7,162 bases of DNA from CAZWDL01 sp964632995 (GCA_964632995.1 CAZWDL010000206.1:1-7162), one strand, 5' to 3'. Shown: positions 1 to 6,042, counted from the first letter of the stretch. Made by a program: numbers and translations. The notes: a model not told the origin generated them from the letters alone.

Positions 1-7
1 GTTCAAC

Positions 8-48
8 AAAGGCTGAAAATGTCAGTTGCACCAGACATTTCAGCCTTT
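8..48. terminator. Hairpin, probable bidirectional intrinsic terminator
   Basis: Arms at 8-23 and 34-48 pair almost perfectly (AAAGGCTGAAA-TGTC against GACATTTCAGCCTTT) with one bulged A and a 10-base loop (24-33). The A-rich outer left arm and the T-rich outer right arm (followed by ATTATT) let it work in either direction. It lies about 20 bases past the frame-restored stop of the minus-strand toxin gene (69), so it could end that operon, or a plus-strand gene that ends before the window. The T tract is short, so the terminator role is an inference from structure and place. Confidence 0.55.
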
Positions 49-68
49 ATTATTCTCGGCAGCCTAAT

Positions 69-149
69 TCATCTTTTTATTTTTAGTACGACAGCCAAGG
101 CATCTTCAATTTCATTCAATTTGCTTGATCCAATTGATCCGATTTTTTT
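69..149 (-). other. Out-of-frame 3' end of the MazF-like gene, beginning at an A7 tract
   Basis: On the minus strand the run of seven A (149-143) is followed, in the frame one base off from the toxin ORF, by codons for I-G-S-I-G-S-S-K-L-N-E-I-E-D-A-L-A-V-V-L-K-I-K-R and then TGA at 71-69. This matches the last helix that MazF-like toxins normally carry. Eight A instead of seven would join it to the main ORF. Homopolymers of this length are prone to replication and transcription slippage and also to read errors, and the sequence alone cannot tell these apart. Confidence 0.75.
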
Positions 150-412
150 ACCATTCGTTTCTGAGAAACAGATCTGACCTGAAAGCAGTCTGCCGTCGAT
201 GCTTTTGAAAGTCCATTTTGTCGATTTGCTTCCAATTTCACCATCCAGGAGGCTTTACTGTATCTTTCTTTCCAATCTGTGATCGGAACGATTACGCGCA
301 GGGGAAGTACACCCAACCCATCTCTGCTAACGATAACGGCAGGACGAGTTTTCCAGATTTCCGCGCCAATGGTGGGATCAAGATTAATTAGCCATATCTC
401 ACCCCTCTTCAT
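116..412 (-). CDS. MazF/PemK-family endoribonuclease toxin, C-terminus frameshifted
   Basis: This is a type II toxin of the MazF/PemK fold, a family of sequence-specific mRNA or rRNA endoribonucleases held inactive by the partner antitoxin. The 98-residue product starts MKRGEIWLINLDP, as in the family, and keeps KTRPAVIVS with the likely catalytic Arg23, VPIT with the likely catalytic Thr45, and the late motif TADCFQVRSV (residues 73-82). It overlaps the upstream antitoxin by 14 bases, which suggests coupled translation; no good ribosome site is visible before the ATG at 412-410. The protein follows the family up to KRMVKK (residue 90) and then ends in eight odd residues, SDQLDQAN. Adding one A to the A7 tract (plus-strand T run at 143-149) restores IGSIGSSKLNEIEDALAVV... 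and a 114-residue protein ending at 69, a usual MazF length. It may therefore be a decayed toxin, a slippage-controlled one, or a sequencing error. Family call is firm; activity is uncertain. Confidence 0.9.
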   Translation of the reverse strand: MKRGEIWLINLDPTIGAEIWKTRPAVIVSRDGLGVLPLRVIVPITDWKERYSKASWMVKLEANRQNGLSKASTADCFQVRSVSQKRMVKKSDQLDQAN

Positions 413-626
413 AGAAATCGACGCTATCTAATTTTGTAAAAATAGTTAGTTCTTTATCGGTCTGGTAATCCTCCAGGAGATCCCTGGCAGCATCGGCCAG
501 TTCTTCTTCCTCTTGTCTTTCGGCTTCTTTCTCCCGAAGAATCGAGCTCAAAATAGCCTCCGCTATCTCTAACTTTTCAAAAGATGGTAATTCCTCAATC
601 AGTTTTAGTATTTCTGTCTTTCCCAT
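399..626 (-). CDS. Antitoxin of the MazF-like module, short helical acidic protein
   Basis: This 75-residue protein is the likely antitoxin of the following mazF-like gene, judged from position (upstream, 14-base overlap) and character. The N-terminal part (MGKTEILKLIEELP..., residues 1-35) looks like a small helical, perhaps dimerising or DNA-binding region. Residues 31-50 are a very acidic Glu-rich stretch. The tail (DYQTDKELTIFTKLDSVDFYEE, residues 53-74) resembles the toxin-wrapping ends seen in small Bacteroidota and cyanobacterial antitoxins (pattern Y.. D.ELT.F..LD..DFYE). It is not an AbrB-type MazE. A purine-rich GGGGAGAAG lies about 12 bases before the ATG at 626-624 and may help initiation. 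Such antitoxins usually repress their own operon, but I see no clear operator. The gene is richer in A and T than the metabolic genes of the window. I do not recognise an established gene name. Confidence 0.8.
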   Translation of the reverse strand: MGKTEILKLIEELPSFEKLEIAEAILSSILREKEAERQEEEELADAARDLLEDYQTDKELTIFTKLDSVDFYEEG

Positions 627-789
627 TTTTTAAATTTTCTTCTCCCCAATTTAATGTTATTTGACTGTAGACGCAAGCGGCTCAAAGGGTTATCTTGTAG
701 TAATTTTCGGTTGGTATATTTTTATGCTTGATGTACAGAGAAGTTCTTGACAGTCGGGTTTATTGGTTGACGAGAACATGAATGGATTG

Positions 790-812
790 TATCCGCTACT
801 TTGTAGCGGATA
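790..812. repeat. Perfect 10-bp inverted repeat with TTT loop
   Basis: TATCCGCTAC (790-799) pairs exactly with GTAGCGGATA (803-812) around a three-base loop. With a two-base bulge the pairing extends to TGTA on the left and TACA on the right. It lies 20 bases past the stop of the recombinase remnant on the minus strand. There is no T run on either side, so it is a weak candidate for a terminator; it may be a small dispersed intergenic repeat. Function is unknown. Confidence 0.7.
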
Positions 813-831
813 TACAGTTGTATCATAAATC

Positions 832-960
832 TCATCCGGATTCAGCCCCCCCCTCACCAGACGACTCCTTATCCTTTTCAAGATCCAAAAAATCCAGCGG
901 ACTTGAAAGGTTCCGGCGTGCTTTTTTTGTGAGGTGGGTGTAAATTGGTGTCGTTTCGCT
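832..960 (-). pseudogene. C-terminal remnant of a tyrosine recombinase/integrase
   Basis: In one minus-strand frame, 42 codons ending in TGA at 834-832 read SETTPIYTHLTKKARRNL, then SSPLDFLDLEKDKESSG and a short Gly-rich end. This is the characteristic end of Xer-like or integron-type tyrosine recombinases of Bacteroidota (pattern GHSSxKTTxIYTHLT......SPLDxLDL). The Tyr in TTPIYTHL (codon 942-940) would be the nucleophile that attacks the DNA backbone. The GH motif, the HxxR box and everything before it are missing: directly upstream the frame reads SSYAY, an in-frame stop follows, and no other frame carries the missing part. It is therefore a 5'-truncated relic left by a deletion or rearrangement. 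It shows that an integrase-bearing element once lay here. Recognition is by motif only. Confidence 0.7.
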
Positions 961-1151
961 GTAAGCATACGACGAAAGACATCTTTTCCCCGAAGCTTAT
1001 AGAGCGAGGCCGGGCTTTTCTCTTTTTTTCCTTTCGTCTTACCCTATCGCTCCTGATTTTTATCGGCTGGCAAATCGAGGAAGCAATGAAAAATCAACTG
1101 AAATGGCTGAGATACCCTCCCTGTCAACTGAGATTGATTGCAACTTGCTAA

Positions 1152-1312
1152 GTAGTCGGACAGGATTAATCATACATATCTATTTGCGCGACTTTTTATC
1201 CCATACATCGTTAAAAAGCCTCGCCGATGCTAAGGCATCGCCTACGTTTTTTGCCTCGTCTGGAACAAAAATTCATCGCAAATCAGATGGTAGAATAATG
1301 CTGTCCGACTAC
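1152..1312. mobile_element. MITE-like 161-bp element, an imperfect palindrome over its whole length
   Basis: The ends 1152-1170 (GTAGTCGGACAGGATTAAT) and 1294-1312 form 19-base inverted repeats with 17 matches; the outer 12 bases are identical. The pairing continues inward: ATTTGCG (1183-1189) matches its complement near 1277-1283, T-rich blocks pair with A-rich blocks, and the centre is a perfect CGATGC/GCATCG stem (1225-1230, 1235-1240) with a TAAG loop exactly at the midpoint. A possible TA duplication flanks it (1149-1150 and 1314-1315), but this is weak because one extra A would lie inside on each side. It has no coding capacity. Size and form fit a non-autonomous miniature transposable element moved by a transposase encoded elsewhere. 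I cannot name the parent family; a TA target would suggest IS630-like, which is speculative. Confidence 0.7.
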
Positions 1313-1459
1313 ATAATATTCCAATACCATATGAATCCGTAGCAAATTCCAAGTGTCCGTTTCGCCCACCCCGGAATCGTTGTTATAGAAAAGATCACCG
1401 GTTAATCCGATTATTCTTCACAATCCTTATCTTCCGCCTTCACATACAATTTCACAGGC

Positions 1460-2968
1460 ATGCGATCGATTTTCACTATTCTTTTCCTCTGGAGCGTCCT
1501 TTTCCCCACCATCGCTCAACCCTCTGATTGGAACCAGCTTATCCACGACGCCCTCCCCCGCGTCATCGAGCGCCACCGCGCATTCGTCAGCCTGCCTAAC
1601 GTCTCCTCCGACCGGGAGGGCGTGCGCGAGAACATGGAATGGGCCAAGGCGGCCTTCGAAGAGCGCGGCTTCGAAGTCTCGCTTCTGGCGGCGCCGAACA
1701 TCCCCGTCTTCCTGGCCGAGCGGATGGTAGATGAGGATGCCCCGACTGTTTTGTACTACTTCCATATCGACGGGCAGGCCGTAAACCCGGAAAACTGGGA
1801 TCAGGAGGATCCCTTTGTACCGGTACTGAAAAGGCGGACGGAAGCCGGTGAGTGGGAAATCATTCCCTGGCAGGCTATTCAGGAAGGCATCGATCCCGAA
1901 TGGCGCATCTTCGCCCGCGCGGCGGCCGACGATAAAGGCCCCATTATGATGATGCTCACGGCGCTGGAGTTAATGGAAAAGAAAGGAGTAGCTCCTTCGC
2001 ACAACATCAAAATCGTGCTCGATCCCGAAGAGGAGGCCGGTTCGGAAGCGCTGCTCTCCACCCTGGAGCAGTACCGGGATCGCTATGCGGCCGACTTCAT
2101 GATCATCATGGACGGGCCGGCGCATTTTACCAACCGCCCCACCCTCACCTTCGGCTGCCGCGGCATCGCCCGCTGCGATCTGACGACCTACGGCGCCAAG
2201 CTCCCACAACACAGCGGCCATTTCGGCAACTACGCCCCCAATCCCGTTTTTGAAATGAGCCACCTGCTGGCGGGTATGAAAGACGAAACTGGCCGGGTAA
2301 CCATCGACGGCTTCTACGAAGGCATAGAACTGACGCCGGAAGTAAAGGAATTGCTCGCTCAGGTGCCCGACCGGGAAGCGGATATCACCCAAAAACTGGT
2401 CATCGCCCGGCCGGATGCCGTGGGCGACAACTATCAGGAATCCCTGCAATATCCTTCTCTCAACGTTCGCCATATCGAAACCTCCTGGAAAGGTCCCGGA
2501 CTGAAAACTATCATCCCGGAGTGGGTAACCGCCCACCTCGACATCCGGCTGGTGGCGGAAAGCGACGGCGCCCGGCAGATCGAAAAGATCCGGCAGCATC
2601 TGAAAAAGGAAGGCTACTACGTCATCGACCGGGACCCGACGGACGAGGAACGGCTGAAGCACCCCAAAATCGTCCGCTTCCGCTATAACTCGGGCATGAA
2701 CGCCTACCGGACGGACATCGATTCGCCCTTCGGACAGCAACTCATCGGCGTGCTGGAGGATACCTTCGGGGAGCAGCCCGTGACTATCCGCACCATGGGT
2801 GGTACGGTGCCGATCCTGCCGATGATCACGGCGCTGGATATCCCCGCCGTCATTGTACCGATGGTCAATATGGACAACAACCAGCACAACCCGAATGAGA
2901 ACCTGCGCATCGGGAACCTGGAGACGGGGATCAGGATTTGTATGGCTTTGTTGGGAATGAGCATGTAA
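1460..2968 (+). CDS. Secreted M20-family metallopeptidase (carnosinase-like dipeptidase)
   Basis: The 502-residue protein begins with a signal peptide (MRSIFTILFLWSVLFPTIAQ, residues 1-20), so it acts outside the cytoplasmic membrane. It then has the two-zinc M20 peptidase fold. Visible metal and catalytic residues are His102-x-Asp104 (YYFHIDG), Asp157 in the ARAAADDKG motif (bridging ligand), Glu191-Glu192 in DPEEEAGS (general base and ligand), Asp218 in MDGP, and His476 in NQHNPNENLRI. The dimerisation or lid domain lies about 230-365 and includes LPQHSGHFGNY, whose His251 corresponds to the His that reaches the partner active site in carnosinase-type enzymes. All key residues are kept, so it should be an active hydrolase of dipeptides or related amide substrates; the exact substrate cannot be read. 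No Shine-Dalgarno sequence is visible before the ATG. It appears monocistronic and converges on the next gene. Confidence 0.93.
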   Translation: MRSIFTILFLWSVLFPTIAQPSDWNQLIHDALPRVIERHRAFVSLPNVSSDREGVRENMEWAKAAFEERGFEVSLLAAPNIPVFLAERMVDEDAPTVLYYFHIDGQAVNPENWDQEDPFVPVLKRRTEAGEWEIIPWQAIQEGIDPEWRIFARAAADDKGPIMMMLTALELMEKKGVAPSHNIKIVLDPEEEAGSEALLSTLEQYRDRYAADFMIIMDGPAHFTNRPTLTFGCRGIARCDLTTYGAKLPQHSGHFGNYAPNPVFEMSHLLAGMKDETGRVTIDGFYEGIELTPEVKELLAQVPDREADITQKLVIARPDAVGDNYQESLQYPSLNVRHIETSWKGPGLKTIIPEWVTAHLDIRLVAESDGARQIEKIRQHLKKEGYYVIDRDPTDEERLKHPKIVRFRYNSGMNAYRTDIDSPFGQQLIGVLEDTFGEQPVTIRTMGGTVPILPMITALDIPAVIVPMVNMDNNQHNPNENLRIGNLETGIRICMALLGMSM

Positions 2969-2989
2969 GAAAAAGACCTCAAAACTGAA

Positions 2990-3113
2990 GTTTAAAAGTT
3001 TAGGCGCCGCGGCCCTGCGGGCGCGGCTGGTTTAGAAGTTTAGCAATGCTGTCAGAGTAGCTAAACTTCTAAACCAGCGGCCACGAAGTGGCCAGCGCCT
3101 AAACTTCTAAACC
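2990..3113. repeat. Nested inverted-repeat cluster between convergent genes, candidate bidirectional terminator
   Basis: Four structures are nested in 124 bases. (1) An outer inverted repeat 2990-3007/3095-3112 with one mismatch. (2) A perfect 19-base inverted repeat GCTGGTTTAGAAGTTTAGC at 3026-3044 with its complement at 3060-3078, around a 15-base loop. (3) A GC-rich hairpin at 3006-3027 with a TGC loop and one bulged G. (4) A perfect hairpin GGCCAC-GAA-GTGGCC at 3079-3093. CTAAACTTCTAAACC also occurs as a direct repeat at 3061-3075 and 3099-3113. The cluster fills the gap between two genes that converge, 21 bases after one stop and 38 bases before the other, so it could end transcription from both. 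It lacks long T runs. It could also be a dispersed intergenic repeat. Confidence 0.75.
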
Positions 3114-3151
3114 TTACACTATACCGATGTGAAATTAGTATCCTATCTGTT

Positions 3152-4213
3152 TCAGGCCTCCAAGGCCTCTTTACAAAACTCCAGGCACTTCCGCACCTCC
3201 TGCACCGCATCCGATCCTTCCGGAATTTCGTACTCCAGCTCGATCGTGGCGGGGAAGGAATAATTGTTGTCCCGCATCAGTTGCAGGATGTCGGCGATGG
3301 GCGTATCGCCTTCGCCCCAGGGCAGGTTGCCCTTGCCGTGCTCCGGAGTCTGACGGTCTTTGACGTGCATACTCATGAGGCGTTCGTGCTTAGCCTGAAT
3401 CAGCGCGGCCGGATTGGTATAGCCGGCGGCGATGTAGTGGCCGAGGTCGAGGTTCAGGGCATTGTATTTCGACTGTTCCAGGGCAGTGTCCCAGAAGGTG
3501 GGCGTCTGCTGCTCGTGGCCGTGGTAGGCGACGTACACCTTGTGCTTTTTGGCCATTTTACCCAGCTTTTTGGTGTGATCATCATTGCTGGGATGCTCCA
3601 GGGTGACGTGGCTGGCGCCCAGGGCTTTGGCCGCGCGGAAGCCGTAGTCGATTTCGGCATCGGTGTTGTTCTGGCCGAAAGTGCTGGGCTTGAAGCCGTA
3701 GATGCTTACGCCGGCGTCTTCGTACATCTTCCGCATTTTCTCGAATTTATCCATCGATACCGAGGCACGCCAGGCGGCGACTTCCTTGCCGTAGGCTTCC
3801 ATCTGCTCGCGCATCTCGGCCATTTCCTTCTCCTCGGCCTCGGTCAGTTCGCCGTTTCTTCTTTTCCGCATCATGCCCCAGAAGGCGCGGCGGTCGACGG
3901 GATTCTCCGGTTTGCCGGCGAAGCTCTCCGCCGGATCCCCCATCAGTTCGATGGCGTTGATGCCGGTGTCTAGCACATACTGTAGCGTGGCCTCCGCGCT
4001 TTGATCCTCCATGCTGCGGAAAGAATAGGTGATGACGCCGATCTGAACGCCTTTGATCAGGGAGTTCGGTTTGTTGTAATTGCGGAGGATACCTGGAGCG
4101 CCGAACAAAGAAGGGGCGCCGACGGCCATTCCGGTAAGAGCAGCAGCCGTCGTTCCGAGAAAACGGCGCCGGGAAACGTTGGTAACAGGTGTTTTTTTCA
4201 TGGTTGTTTGCAT
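3152..4213 (-). CDS. Tat-exported sugar phosphate isomerase/epimerase-like TIM-barrel protein
   Basis: A 353-residue protein of the xylose-isomerase-like TIM-barrel (AP endonuclease 2, PF01261) superfamily. The N-terminus has a twin-arginine signal, SRRRFLG (14-20) followed by a hydrophobic Ala/Gly stretch to about residue 39, so it is exported folded, probably with its metal. The barrel starts at about 56 (GVQIGVITYSFRSM). Likely metal-site residues are Glu206-His207 (TLEHP), His231/His233 (YHGHEQ), Asp256/His259 (NLDLGHY), His283/Asp286 (MHVKDR) and Glu325/Glu327 (IELEYE); GEGD (300-303) is typical. A charged Lys/Glu/Met-rich helical insert lies at about 112-165. Start: ATG at 4213 or the second ATG at 4201 (MKKTPVTN), which also leaves a full Tat signal. 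A TATATTCG box (4253-4246) upstream resembles a Bacteroidota -7 element. Sugar substrate unknown; such proteins often serve extracytoplasmic sugar or inositol breakdown. Confidence 0.9.
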   Translation of the reverse strand: MQTTMKKTPVTNVSRRRFLGTTAAALTGMAVGAPSLFGAPGILRNYNKPNSLIKGVQIGVITYSFRSMEDQSAEATLQYVLDTGINAIELMGDPAESFAGKPENPVDRRAFWGMMRKRRNGELTEAEEKEMAEMREQMEAYGKEVAAWRASVSMDKFEKMRKMYEDAGVSIYGFKPSTFGQNNTDAEIDYGFRAAKALGASHVTLEHPSNDDHTKKLGKMAKKHKVYVAYHGHEQQTPTFWDTALEQSKYNALNLDLGHYIAAGYTNPAALIQAKHERLMSMHVKDRQTPEHGKGNLPWGEGDTPIADILQLMRDNNYSFPATIELEYEIPEGSDAVQEVRKCLEFCKEALEA

Positions 4214-4299
4214 TTATTGCAGTGAGCGGTTGAAATAATCATTGCCGAATATACACTTTCCGGCTGGCGATATTTTTACATAAGTTGTATTTTAGAGTT
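4214..4299. promoter_or_regulatory. Divergent intergenic region holding the promoters of two genes
   Basis: The 86 bases separate the start of the minus-strand TIM-barrel gene from the ATG of the plus-strand Uma2 gene, so both promoters must lie here or run into the neighbours. On the minus strand TATATTCG (4253-4246) differs in one base from the Bacteroidota -7 consensus TAnnTTTG, but no matching TTTG lies 19-21 bases further up. On the plus strand an AT-rich stretch at 4270-4293 is the only candidate. The boxes are therefore tentative. Confidence 0.35.
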
Positions 4300-4872
4300 A
4301 TGACCAATCCAATTACAGTGCAGGCGCCAAAACGCCGTTTTTCCGTAAGGGAATTTCATCAACTGATGGAAGCCGGCATTCTACACGAAGATGACCGGGT
4401 GGAACTAATCCATGGAGAAATTATACAAATGAGTCCTATCGGCCCCAAACACGCAGGAAATATCGACAGGATCGTTAGAAAACTTACATTTCTTTTTGAG
4501 GAATCGGCTATTATTCGTTCTCAAAACCCCATTCAGTTAGACGAATTTTCGGAGCCCGAGCCCGACATTTCCGTGGTAAAGCCCCGCCATGATTTTTACA
4601 CTAATAGCCACCCTAAACCGGAAGAAATACGCTTGATTATAGAATTGTCAGAAAGCTCCCTGGAATATGATCAGGAAATCAAATTACCACTTTATGCCGC
4701 CGCCGGCATTCCGGAATACTGGATTATTGATTTGAGAACAAGCCGCATTATCGTATTCACCGAGCCTTCCGAAGCACAATATCTGAACGTGAAGACCTTC
4801 CAGGCGAATGAAAAGGTCGACACGCCAGGCCTTCCCAAGCCCTTAGCTGTTCGCGAATTATTGATACCGTAA
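4300..4872 (+). CDS. Uma2-family (DUF820) PD-(D/E)XK nuclease-fold protein
   Basis: The 190-residue protein matches the Uma2 family, which has a restriction-endonuclease-like fold and is present in many copies in cyanobacteria, Bacteroidota and others; its biological role is unsettled. Visible family marks are the N-terminal SVREFHQLMEAGIL, DRVELIHGEIIQMSPIG (32-48), the EPDIS motif with Asp89, IIELSESSLEYDQEIK with Glu115 and Lys128, and YAAAGIPEYWIIDL (132-144). Asp89, Glu115 and Lys128 fit the nuclease triad, so the active site looks intact. I chose the ATG at 4300; an in-frame TTG at 4285 would add only five residues (MYFRV) and has no support. The gene stands alone, divergent from the TIM-barrel gene, and is richer in A and T than its neighbours, which fits a family that spreads by transfer and duplication. 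No partner gene suggests a defence system. Confidence 0.9.
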   Translation: MTNPITVQAPKRRFSVREFHQLMEAGILHEDDRVELIHGEIIQMSPIGPKHAGNIDRIVRKLTFLFEESAIIRSQNPIQLDEFSEPEPDISVVKPRHDFYTNSHPKPEEIRLIIELSESSLEYDQEIKLPLYAAAGIPEYWIIDLRTSRIIVFTEPSEAQYLNVKTFQANEKVDTPGLPKPLAVRELLIP

Positions 4873-5048
4873 TCTCCCGAAAAAGCCGCATTCCACGAAT
4901 CGTCGGGCAGCCTACAGTTACGACAAAGGTGCTAACTTTTTCGTGGTCCGTTTGTTCCTCATTTTGATATACCTGATGTAAATTGGTTTGAAAAGCTTCT
5001 CAACCATTTCGACGTCAGTATAACTTATTTTTCACCAAAGCTATAAAC

Positions 5049-5639
5049 ATGAAATACCTGCAACTTGCTTTCAGCCTGCTGGCTATGCTCTCATTCACCC
5101 TGATTACCACGACTACGAGTGCTCAGGCCGACAAGCCCCGGGCCAGTCTGCACGCCGAAGTCACCCAACGCATCGGCACAGATACGGATATCACGATCGA
5201 CTACAGCCGTCCCGCCGCTAAAGGCCGGGAAATATGGGGTAACCTCGTTCCCTACGGCATGGCGGAAGGCAACAAGTATTCCAACAATGAGCCCTACCCC
5301 TGGCGGGCCGGCGCCAACGAGAACACCACCATCGAATTCAATAACGACCTGCTGATCGAAGGAAAGGAAATTCCCTCCGGCAAGTACAGCCTCCACATGA
5401 TTCCTGCAGAATCGGATGAGTGGGCGATCATTTTCAACAAAGTTCACGATGCCTGGGGAAGCTACCAGTACGACGAGTTGGAAGATGCCCTGCGCATCGA
5501 AGTTGACCCGGTAATGACGGAAGAGCATCAGGAATACCTCATCTACGGTTTCGAAAACCTGTCGGGTTACTCTGCCACCGCCTACCTGCACTGGGCGCAG
5601 CTGAAAGTGCCGTTTGATGTGAAGGTGGCTTCGAAGTAA
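5049..5639 (+). CDS. Secreted DUF2911-family protein
   Basis: A 196-residue protein with a signal peptide (hydrophobic core about 5-22, cleavage likely after Ala-Gln-Ala at 25-27). The mature part is one DUF2911 domain: YSRPAAKGREIWGNLVPYG (52-70), WRAGANENTTIEF (85-97), GKEIPSGKYSLHMIP (105-119) and EWAIIFNK (124-131) are its typical conserved blocks. The family is common in Bacteroidota, is predicted to be periplasmic and beta-rich, and has no established function. Length agrees with single-domain members. The N-terminus has no lipobox Cys, so it is likely soluble. The gene is separated by 176 and 403 bases from its neighbours and appears monocistronic. No ribosome site and no certain promoter are visible; the upstream 60 bases are AT-rich. 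Confidence 0.92.
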   Translation: MKYLQLAFSLLAMLSFTLITTTTSAQADKPRASLHAEVTQRIGTDTDITIDYSRPAAKGREIWGNLVPYGMAEGNKYSNNEPYPWRAGANENTTIEFNNDLLIEGKEIPSGKYSLHMIPAESDEWAIIFNKVHDAWGSYQYDELEDALRIEVDPVMTEEHQEYLIYGFENLSGYSATAYLHWAQLKVPFDVKVASK

Positions 5640-6042
5640 AAAGATTGATGGATTGTCCGCCGTCGCCCCGCTTCCTCGTAGATGGGACTTTGACGGCAAA
5701 AGGATTAGATCTCTGGCCGTTGGTGTATAACCGGAAATGGCAAAGGTACGCCGACGGCCAACTCGAAAACCTTAACTGACAATCTTGTCAATGAAAATCA
5801 CCGAAATTTTCTTCCCCACCATACAAAGGGAATGGCGCGACTGGCTGGCCGCCATCTTAACTCAGAGGTAGCAATCCGGTATTACTACTCAATTCTTTCC
5901 GGAACCGGTTGTACTTCGTAGGCTACCGGTCGGTCTTTGAAGTATCACCGCATCGGTTTTTCAATGAAAAAACTTTTGAAATTTCCGGCCGGCCTTTTGG
6001 CACCTGGCTTGTCATAAGAATCGAAACCAAAAATAGTTTTCC
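5640..6042. other. 403-base intergenic region, no intact gene
   Basis: The stretch after the DUF2911 gene contains a possible distal stem, GCCGTC near 5660 with GACGGC near 5694, without a T run. A small palindrome TGACAA-TC-TTGTCA (5777-5790) sits directly before the short frame at 5791-5871 described separately. From 5861 to 6046 one plus-strand frame stays open and ends in a TGA that overlaps the next ATG, but it has no good start codon and no motif I recognise. The promoter of the nucleoside hydrolase should lie near its right end; none is clear. Confidence 0.6.
5791..5871 (+). pseudogene. Possible N-terminal fragment of a YdeI/OmdA-like protein
   Basis: An ATG-started frame of 26 codons reads MKITEIFFPTIQREWRDWLA and then AILTQR before TAG. 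The first part has the look of the start of small YdeI/OmdA-like proteins of Bacteroidota (pattern M.I.E.F.P..R.EWR.WL..NH), in which a conserved NH..E.EIW segment should follow. That segment is absent in all three frames downstream, so if the resemblance is real this is a fragment left by a deletion. The match is short and from memory of the family pattern; chance is possible. Confidence 0.3.

Larger units (their letters stand above)
627..1459. other. 833-base region without an intact gene, with mobile-element remnants
   Basis: No reading frame here gives a credible whole protein; the open frames on both strands are short, of mixed composition and without family motifs. What can be recognised is a perfect hairpin at 790-812, the C-terminal part of a tyrosine recombinase on the minus strand at 832-960, and a palindromic 161-base element at 1152-1312. 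Bases 961-1151 and 1313-1459 show nothing I can name. The promoter of the antitoxin (left end, minus strand) and of the peptidase (right end, plus strand) must lie at its edges, but no clear Bacteroidota-type TTTG/TAnnTTTG pair is visible. Confidence 0.7.

Noticed and set aside
1..48. Possible integron attC site, since GTTCAAC fits RYYYAAC at the window edge
   Set aside because: No matching GTTRRRY box follows the stem on the right side, and the hairpin is explained as a terminator.
690..968. Minus-strand 92-aa open frame
   Set aside because: It overlaps the recombinase remnant in another frame, and its composition and lack of motifs do not suggest a protein.
1200..1280. Minus-strand reading VPDEAKNVGDALASARLF inside the palindromic element
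   Set aside because: It looks protein-like for about 30 codons, but it is bounded by stops and lies within a palindrome that explains the sequence better; no family recognised.
945..1342. Two short plus-strand open frames (68 and 79 aa)
   Set aside because: One is antisense to the recombinase remnant at its start, the other runs through the palindromic element; neither has protein-like conservation signs.
1970..2887. Long minus-strand open frame (305 aa) inside the M20 peptidase gene
   Set aside because: It is antisense to a gene with a complete set of family motifs, is His/Asp/Arg-rich as expected from reading GC-rich codons backward, and has no recognisable domain.
3281..3973. Plus-strand open frame (230 aa) inside the TIM-barrel gene
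   Set aside because: Antisense shadow of a well-supported gene; low-complexity Val/Gly/His composition and no motif.
4878..4943. CGAAAAAG/CTTTTTCG arms after the Uma2 gene as a terminator
   Set aside because: The loop would be 50 bases, the stem is A/T-rich, and a competing CCACGAA/TTCGTGG pairing exists.
5091..5699. Minus-strand open frame (202 aa) covering the DUF2911 gene
   Set aside because: Antisense shadow of the DUF2911 gene, which has a signal peptide and family blocks.
5777..5790. TGACAA-TC-TTGTCA palindrome as a repressor operator
   Set aside because: Short, single copy, and not placed at a supported promoter.
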